Positions 57,680 through 64,000 of a stretch of 64,000 nt of DNA are shown one piece after another; position 1 is the first letter of the stretch; every line of letters begins with the position of its first letter. Position numbers and translations under genes: made by a program. Origin of the DNA: Batkoa obscura (Eukaryota; Entomophthoromycota; Entomophthoromycetes; Entomophthorales; Batkoaceae); NCBI GenBank assembly GCA_030770535.1, contig JASVEC010000002.1, positions 1,426,001-1,490,000 on the forward strand, given 5' to 3'. Under the pieces are notes generated by a model. That model had not been told where the DNA came from and did not search any database. It saw only the letters and a list, made by a program, of their open reading frames with translations.

Positions 57680-57982
57680 GCGTTATTTTTTAAATAAAAT
57701 TGGGCTTTATATTGAATTTTATTCATTTTTATGCCGTTTTATTAAAATTATGTTTCGTTACTATATAATAATAATGCTATCATAGGGTAGAAGTAATTTT
57801 ATGATGGGTTATAGAAAGCTATAACCATGAAAAAATACTTATGAGCTCAAAAAGTTAAATCATGGAATATTTCACTTCGCTGATTTTGTCATGAAATATT
57901 ATTGTTACTAGTATTTTAGTTAAAATATATACTTCGAATACATTTCAAAATAATCGATTTTTCACCAAAAAACATACAAACT

Positions 57983-58074
57983 TTATGAAGGGTATTTTTT
58001 TGGTTTCATCACTTTTTTCATTTATTAAACATTGTTGAGTAGAAAATCTGCTAATAGACCTCTTATATTAAAAA
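57983..58074 (+). repeat. 105-bp MITE copy 14 (decayed)
   Basis: Forward orientation; GAAGGGTATTTTTTTGGTTT left end, core decayed to AAACATTGTTGAGTAG, right end lost. The oldest-looking copy in the window. Confidence 0.65.
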
Positions 58075-58172
58075 AGGCATACGTGTACTTTATGCTATTT
58101 TTTTAAAAAGCCCTGGAAGGATGAATTTTTAGGTGGTTTGTTTCCTTAATAATAAAGTACTAAAAGTAGGGC

Positions 58173-58385
58173 AGAGGTGAGACTGGCCATCTGGCTAGGT
58201 CCTCTTTACCATTTCTGCTATTAGATAGCTTAGAAACAGAACGAGAAAAATCTGTAAACCAAGCAGTTTTAGAATTGAAGTTGGATAGTGTAGATAAAAT
58301 GCTTAAAGTGTTATTTGTAATCGTATACAGACCAAATTTAAGTGATGAAGTAGGCGAGTACTATAGTTTTCGAATAGAGTTGTAA
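58173..58385 (+). pseudogene. Coding-like fragment, possibly HORMA-related
   Basis: A 70-codon open stretch behind an acceptor-like AG (about 58169) with no start codon of its own. It reads RGETGHLARSSLPFLLLDSL, then an amphipathic helix and LKVLFVIVYRPNLSDEVGEY followed by YSFRIEL. The last part resembles the HORMA pattern of a helix, a hydrophobic strand, then E-x-Y-x-F. Composition is less AT-rich than the flanks, as for real exons. It could be a captured exon, a dead gene or part of an unresolved gene. Family assignment is tentative. Confidence 0.3.
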
Positions 58386-58811
58386 GAGAAGAAGTAGTTT
58401 TTGCATTTCATAATGCCTTTATTATAAAATAAATAACTGCTCTAATAAATACAATATCTTCAATCTATTACATCCACCTCAAGAAAAATATCTAAATAAT
58501 ATCATAATTTATTATAGCTTTGAATTGATCAAATTAGAAGCAAACTAAATGATGTTAGTTGCGATAGATGTAATAAAAAATAAATAAATATAAATATTTT
58601 CAATAATAACTAAAATAAATAAATAGCTATATAAAGAATGGAAAAGTTTTCAATTACTATTTCAATACGCATGCTTTTAATTATTTTAAACTCCTTTTCA
58701 ATTTTTTAAATCTTAACATTATCCATAATCTTTCTCTTTCTCTCAAATAAAACTATAGTTTCAACTGTATCTCTCTTCATTTTTTATCCTATTATCTCTA
58801 TACAACTTTAG

Positions 58812-59039
58812 AATAGAAATGGTTCTAGTAGTACATTGGATGATTTATTACATAAATTATTTAGTGTTAGATCTGATAGAGGTTTAATAGAGCTTATCTT
58901 TGGTAGAAGTAATCTTTTCAATGAAATAATTAGTATATCAAATCAAGTCGCTAGTAATAACATTCAATTACTAGCTAGTTTAGATGAAATGAGTAAAAGT
59001 TGTGCTATAGGGAATAATTTACTGATGAGTGACTAAGTG
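58812..59039 (+). other. Possible terminal exon, unknown
   Basis: An open frame after an acceptor-like CTTTAG, beginning RNGSSSTLDDLLHKLFSVRS and ending GNNLLMSD. It has a plausible helical make-up but no ATG, no recognised family and no partner exon in frame with the fragment at 58173. It may be a 3' exon with an upstream exon I did not find, or chance. Confidence 0.25.
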
Positions 59040-59992
59040 TTTGTTAGTGAAGGAATGATGCAGTTATGGTAAGATTCCTACTGGTTAGGAATATGGTTTG
59101 AATACTGGGTTAATGTTTAGAATGTGTATTTTCTTGATAAAATTGACATTAATTACTCTTATGACTTAAAGTACTTTTTGTATATAAAATAAAGGTTGTG
59201 AAGGCATAAATTTATAACAACAACATCATTAATAATCTTTCTCTTTTCCTATTAATAAAATGCATATAGCATTGTCAATAAATTTCAAATTTTGAACTTT
59301 TATTCGTAACTTAAACATAGGTTGCTAAATTTATGTACAATAGTTTATATTAAAATCTAATGATTCAATATTATAATAGAGCTATTAAAGTTCAACTGTG
59401 TAGTGTCTAGCGCTGTTTTCTATAATCAACATTTTACAATATTATGCTTGATTGCAACTCATAGCTTAAATTTTTATTTTATAATGGGAGGTTAAATACT
59501 GAAAATTGATCTTTAATTGATTTATCTTTTAAGATTATCATTTTCTCTAATTTAAGTTTGAGGAACATTAATATAAATCAATTAATGTGTTATTAATTTA
59601 GAGGTCACATCAATGGTAAAATGAAAGATTTTAAACAAAATGTATTGACAAAAAATAATTTTAAAGTCCAATTTTAAATATAAGAATAAAACATAATTTT
59701 TCAAAATCAATATAACAAAGTTGGAGTTATTATTAATTGATGTTTCATGACTTCAATTCATGTTATGTTAAATTAAAACATATTGATAATTGAAGGATTT
59801 ATGAATATTATAATAAATTTTAAAGGTAAAACGGAGGGTTTAAGCTTAAGTAATGAAAAAATAATATAAATAATGTCTTTCACTCATCATAAAGTTGAAT
59901 CTAAAATAATAATTTTTAATTTTCAATTGAACATTATATTTATATAATCTAATTTAACTTAATCTATTAATTAATCCGTCAATAATTATCTA

Positions 59993-60628
59993 ATGAATTC
60001 AAAATTACTCTTAGCTTTATTCATTAATTTAACTCTAAGTCGTTCAATTAATTTAAATCGACGTCATGGAAATGAGGATCATAGTATGAGTATTATGCCA
60101 TTCAATGAAGATATAAATGCTAGTGAAAATAATAATGGAAGCGCTGCTGATCTACGTGAAGCTAAATTTAGTAAAGATCCTATTGCTCAAATACAAGACA
60201 ATAAGATTTCAACTTATACCAATTCAAATGATATTTATGATTGTAAAGCTGGGTGTTCAGAAGGTGGAAATAGACTTAATAATCAACAGATGCAGCGAAG
60301 CCAACAAGGTCAAAGTAATCAACAGCAAAATCAACAAAACAACAGCCAAGCTCAGAATAACAAACAACAAAACCAAAACATTCAACAGACTCAACGAAGT
60401 CAACAGAACAATAGTCAAACCCAAAGCATCCAAAAAACTCCACATACAGACCAATACAATGCCAACCAAATGAGTAATCAACCAAAACCCAACCCTAGCT
60501 ACACATCAACCAAAATCCCCAACTTCCTACCACAAGAGGTACCTGAGTTAATAGCTAAGCTACCAGTGGTTGGTAATTTACTTCAATCGTTAAATATAGA
60601 TTCTTTAGTTAATACTATAGTAAATTGA
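59993..60628 (+). CDS. Secreted Gln/Asn-rich protein D
   Basis: 211 residues. Signal peptide MNSKLLLALFINLTLSRS, dibasic R23-R24 (NLNRR), then an acidic part with two Cys (DCKAGCSEGG). A Gln/Asn/Ser-rich low-complexity stretch (about residues 95-165) built on QNNSQxQ and QRSQQ units follows. The C terminus is PELIAKLPVVGNLLQSLNID, which carries one copy of the LPVxGN motif found in proteins A and C. Dibasic site and terminal motif put it in the same group, with the Gly/Leu core replaced by a Q/N core. Q/N stretches of this kind can self-assemble; function unknown. Confidence 0.78.
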   Translation: MNSKLLLALFINLTLSRSINLNRRHGNEDHSMSIMPFNEDINASENNNGSAADLREAKFSKDPIAQIQDNKISTYTNSNDIYDCKAGCSEGGNRLNNQQMQRSQQGQSNQQQNQQNNSQAQNNKQQNQNIQQTQRSQQNNSQTQSIQKTPHTDQYNANQMSNQPKPNPSYTSTKIPNFLPQEVPELIAKLPVVGNLLQSLNIDSLVNTIVN

Positions 60629-60903
60629 AAATCAGTTAATATAGTTAAAACAAAATAACTGTTATTATTAATAAATTTCAACAAGGTCTTTTAGTTTCAT
60701 AATATTTATTTGATTTTTTTAAAACTCTATTTTTGGTAATATTATCGATAACTAATATACAAGAGCAAGTTAAAAAGTTTAAAGTATAAGACAAATAAAT
60801 AAAATTGAAATTTGATACGTGATTTTTTTACACAGTTATATTTTTCAGGCTTTAATTAATATACATTTTGAGTATTATATTAATCCAATGGCTTTTCACT
60901 AAG

Positions 60904-61010
60904 ATATGGGGATGTGTTTTTGTATTTAAGAATTTTACTAGCAATTTTTCCACTCAAATAGCGCTTAAAAGGTGGAAAAAGTAATGAAGCCAAAAAAAAC
61001 ATCCCCATAT
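60904..61010 (-). repeat. 105-bp MITE copy 15 (tandem with copy 16)
   Basis: Reverse orientation and the best-preserved copy: ATATGGGGATGTGTTTTTG to ACATCCCCATAT with core CTCAAATAGCGCTT. Confidence 0.9.
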
Positions 61011-61112
61011 GGTGATGTATGTTTTTTAAGAATTTTGTTAAATAGTTTCTCTACTCAAACAGTGCTTAAAAAATGGAAAAAAGTGGTGAAACCAAAAAAA
61101 CACCCCTACATA
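61005..61112 (-). repeat. 105-bp MITE copy 16 (tandem with copy 15)
   Basis: Reverse orientation, so head-to-tail with copy 15, sharing CCATATGG. Core CTCAAACAGTGCTT; right end ACACCCCTACAT. Confidence 0.85.
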
Positions 61113-61398
61113 GTCAAAATTATAACTAGATAGTTGTTTTGCGCTACATTTTATAAAATAAGTTTGGTCAAAAATTGTCACATTTTAGATAATGTCTTGG
61201 AAATAAATAATTCTAGAGAGATCAAATTTTACTTATATATTAATTATAAATTAATAATTATAGTTGTATATAAAAATCTATATCTTAATGTACCAAATGA
61301 TTTATGGATTCTTTATTTATCTTATTTTAGTATGATTGAAAAGTGATTTTACTTAATGTCTTAAAATGTAATTAATTTTGTTAATTCAACTTAGTAAT

Positions 61399-61497
61399 AT
61401 GAGGATGTTTTTTTAGTTTCATTACTTTTTCCATTTTTTAAGCGTTATTTGAGCGGAAAGATTGTTAGCAAATTAATCAAATATATCCCCATATGAG
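61399..61497 (+). repeat. 105-bp MITE copy 17 (pair with copy 18)
   Basis: Forward orientation; ATATGAGGATGTTTTTTTA left end, core AAGCGTTATTTGAGCGG, slightly short right end ATATCCCCATATG. Confidence 0.85.
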
Positions 61498-61600
61498 GAT
61501 GTATTTTTGTGTTTAAGAATTTTACTAACAAATTTTCTGCTTAAATAGTGCTTAAAAAATGGAAAAAATAATGAAGTCAAAAAAAACACTCCCATATATT
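61489..61600 (-). repeat. 105-bp MITE copy 18 (pair with copy 17)
   Basis: Reverse orientation, joined to copy 17 through the shared CCATATGAGG; right end ACACTCCCATATAT. Confidence 0.85.
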
Positions 61601-62917
61601 AATTGAGATTTAAAAATTATGTTAAATTATAGTTTTTTTATTTATGCTTTATAGTTTTTTTGATTTTTTGTTTAAAGCTATAAAGCTTATGAATTTGTAT
61701 TACATGTTCAACTCTTGAATTTTTTTTTAAAATTAACAATAGTTGTTTTTATAATATTGTTATATTTATAAAAATATGCTTCAGATACATTATTAATATT
61801 AAAACAGACTGTTTTTTGTACACGACTTAGTATTAAAATTCACATATTGCGAAATCTGATACTCAGCGATTGGAGTCAAAAGCAATTATTATTTATTGAA
61901 TATGCTGTAAGCTGAAAGGTCTTAGTTTATGTGACTAAGATAGACTTATATTATGAATAATAGCAAGCGATATGCTCTAAGACTATGTAAGACAAATAAA
62001 ATAGATAGTACTGATGTAAAATTTACGTAAAATACTATCAAGAAAACTAAGTAGCTTTATTGAATGTACGAGATATCAGGGAATAATTTAGTTAAAAAAC
62101 CCCAAGCTATACTATGTTCTAAAATCTCTTTTATACTTTGACAAGTACAAATATTAAAACGGGAAGATAATATTCTTTGGGATAAAGCTAAAAATTCTCA
62201 TAGCAAATCAAACTAAGAGCGTGGAATTGACTGTCTCTGAACTCGAGAACATAACAACCTAAGTGATTATTATGCTATAGTCAACCATGGAGCTGACAAA
62301 GCGATATTTTACAATATATAACATTGACACGTATAATCTCTATTATAAATAATGAAAAATATTTATTTTGTTGTGTAAAAAAATATTAATATAATATGGA
62401 TATTAAAAAATTATTCTTTCTACTTTATTTTTTAATAGAAACAAAAATGTTCTACAGTAATGAACGCTTATTTTAGGATATAGGTAGTATGTCAAATCAT
62501 TTTGAACATGGTTTATCATTATTGTTTAAATATTATTAATAGTTTTAAACTTATCAAAAATTCTATTTAAAAAATAGGCTTTATTATCAAAATCATAATA
62601 ATTAACATGTTTCTGTTAAATTTTCCTAAACAGAATTTGGCATTTTAATTTTGCACTCATAAATTTAATCATAACTTTTTGTGTTATATTCAACAAATAC
62701 AAATCTAAAGTTCAGCTCTACCTTTAGATATACTTGATAGTAAATATATTTGGTCAAATTGTTTATTAAATAAAAAAGAATTCATTCATTATTTACTTTA
62801 GTTTCCAAATGATAATATTTTAATTCAAAGCAAAACTAGAAACAAATTAAACTAGACTTGAAATCAATTTAATTTCCAAAATTAGCAAATATCAATCATA
62901 ACATCAAAACAGAATAT

Positions 62918-63055
62918 ACTATTATTACATTTTAAACGTAGATTGGACTTTTTAATTTTGTATTTGTTAGATACAAAAATAGAAAATTTTTAGATAATAA
63001 ATTCAGTAAATACAAAATTTAAAAGCCCAATTCACGTTCAAAATATAGTAGTAAT
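62918..63055. repeat. Imperfect inverted repeat upstream of C2
   Basis: Arms of about 48 bp (62918-62965 and 63007-63055) with roughly one mismatch in five, separated by about 40 bp. No link to the 105-bp family. Confidence 0.65.
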
Positions 63056-63073
63056 AAAATAAGTTGAACTCAA

Positions 63074-63100
63074 AAACCGCTCGATTAAAAAAGCGGTTTA
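63074..63100. other. Small GC-rich hairpin
   Basis: AAACCGCT and AGCGGTTT form a perfect 8-bp stem in otherwise AT-rich DNA, about 280 bp before the C2 start codon. Confidence 0.55.
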
Positions 63101-63240
63101 TTTCAAAATAAAAATAATGAAAATTTGATAAGTGTTGAGTAAACGATTATAAGAAGAGGTAACTAAGTGGAAGTAAAATACAAAAAACATTAGGGTAAAA
63201 AAAAGTAAATTAAACTTTTAAAAAAAGATAAATTCAAAAC

Positions 63241-63248
63241 TATATAAA
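63241..63248 (+). promoter_or_regulatory. TATA box of C2
   Basis: TATATAAA 132 bp before the C2 start. Confidence 0.5.
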
Positions 63249-63379
63249 TAGTCAAGAGAATAAAGAGGGATTTAGTAGAACTAATAATTTATTTCATTTA
63301 TAGTATTTAACTCCTTACTGTCCTTAATAATTATCTAATATACTTAATTTTCTAATAATTTTCTAATATCTATACAAAC

Positions 63380-63871
63380 ATGAAATTTAATGTAGTAATC
63401 TTTACACTTTACACTTTATGCACCATTGGTGCCTCACCCCTTCAGCGTAAAGCAGACGCTGGTTTATTGGGCGGTTTATTAGGCAGTGTTTTAGGTGGTG
63501 GATCCGATGGTGGATTATTGGAATCCTTAACAGGTGGGGGCGGGCCAATTGGGGGGCTACTTAATGGAGTAACTGGAGGGACTGGGGGGACTGGAGGTTT
63601 ACTTGGTGGTGTTGTAGGTGGTAACAATGATGGATTATTATCCAATTTACCAGTCACCGGAGGTAATAAAAACAAAATGACAGTTGGTAATGGGATTGTT
63701 ACTAGCCTCCCAATGGATGAAACACCAATTGGTAGAGGAAGTAATAATAATGGATTGTTAGGGGGGATTCCAGTGGCTGGAGAAATTTTAGGTAGACCTG
63801 GCAATAATGGGTTGGTTTCAGGGATTCCAGTAGCTGGTAATATTCTTTCTGACATTGGAGTTGGAGTTTAG
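63380..63871 (+). CDS. Secreted LPVxG-repeat protein C2
   Basis: 163 residues. Signal peptide MKFNVVIFTLYTLCTIGAS, dibasic R23-K24 (PLQRK), then GLLGGLLGSVLGGGSDGG as in proteins A. GGGGPIGGLLNGVTGG follows as in C1, then the repeats SNLPVTGGN, TSLPMDETPIG, GGIPVAGEIL and SGIPVAGNIL, and the end DIGVGV. It therefore links the A type (LLGGLLGG) and the C type (LPVxG, GVGV). No Cys in the mature part. Unknown function; likely a secreted, hydrophobic, repeat-based protein. Confidence 0.82.
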   Translation: MKFNVVIFTLYTLCTIGASPLQRKADAGLLGGLLGSVLGGGSDGGLLESLTGGGGPIGGLLNGVTGGTGGTGGLLGGVVGGNNDGLLSNLPVTGGNKNKMTVGNGIVTSLPMDETPIGRGSNNNGLLGGIPVAGEILGRPGNNGLVSGIPVAGNILSDIGVGV

Positions 63872-63922
63872 TTAATATTTTTTAAATAAAATTAATATTT
63901 GTTTTAAATTTCACTAATATTA

Positions 63923-64000
63923 TATGGGGATGTTTTTTTTGGCTTCATTTTTTCCATCTTTTAAGCGCCATTTGAGCGGAAAAATTATTAGCAAAATTCT
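63923..64000 (+). repeat. 105-bp MITE copy 19 (cut by window end)
   Basis: Forward orientation; ATATGGGGATGTTTTTTTTG left end and core AAGCGCCATTTGAGCGG; the right end lies outside the window. It starts only 52 bp after the C2 stop codon. Confidence 0.85.

Larger units (their letters stand above)
57680..59992. other. Intergenic with a decayed MITE and gene remnants
   Basis: 2.3 kb holding an old MITE copy at 58.0 kb and two short coding-like stretches (58173-58385 and 58812-59039) that I could not join into a gene. Confidence 0.45.
60629..63379. other. Intergenic with four MITE copies
   Basis: 2.75 kb without a gene. It holds two joined MITE pairs at 60.9-61.1 and 61.4-61.6 kb, an imperfect inverted repeat at 62.9-63.06 kb and a small hairpin at 63.07 kb before the C2 promoter. 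Confidence 0.6.

Noticed and set aside
63442-63855. 137-codon Pro-rich ORF opposite C2
   Set aside because: It is the complement of the Gly-rich repeats. The plus-strand reading has a signal peptide and paralogues; this one has neither.

Overview
The window is AT-rich nuclear DNA from a filamentous fungus. It has short GT-AG introns of about 45 to 105 bp, GH18 chitinases, a Zn2Cys6 regulator, a Ste11-type MAPKKK and a fungal CPA1. Three rhodopsin-like seven-helix receptors together with the very low GC point (inference, not proof) to an early-diverging zoopagomycete, of the Conidiobolus/Entomophthoromycotina kind.

Left part (about 1-32 kb) is gene-dense and mostly housekeeping or signalling. 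In order it holds: long-chain acyl-CoA ligase (5' end outside), Ste11/Byr2-like MAPKKK, a mitochondrial two-HMG-box protein, a GH18 chitinase with chitin-binding tail, the C-terminal half of symplekin, a YEATS2-like protein, a WW-domain protein, fatty aldehyde dehydrogenase, carbamoyl-phosphate synthase small subunit, two receptor-like 7TM genes and an MFS transporter. The CPS gene is preceded by an upstream ORF that matches the fungal arginine attenuator peptide but runs over the main start codon.

Right part (about 32-64 kb) is gene-poor. It holds an F-box/LRR-like protein, an NFKBIL1-like protein, a third 7TM receptor, a second chitinase without the chitin-binding tail, a Zn2Cys6 regulator and seven small secreted proteins. 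The secreted proteins share one plan: signal peptide, dibasic Kex2-like site, then a Gly/Leu-rich, Q/N-rich or His-containing mature part. Five of them carry copies of a short S-G-(I/L)-P-(V/L/M)-x-G-(G/N/D/E) repeat. Two divergent gene pairs, at 40.2-41.8 kb and 48.4-50.6 kb, are inverted copies of each other around one receptor and one chitinase.

A short inverted-repeat element of about 105 bp (MITE-like, ends GGGGATGT...ACATCCCC) occurs at 19 sites, all in intergenic DNA right of 25.9 kb, and four times as joined pairs. A separate 594-bp element with 130-bp inverted arms lies at 56.1-56.7 kb. No tRNA, rRNA or CRISPR array was recognised. Exon joins were read by eye from GT/AG sites and reading frame, and have no transcript support.
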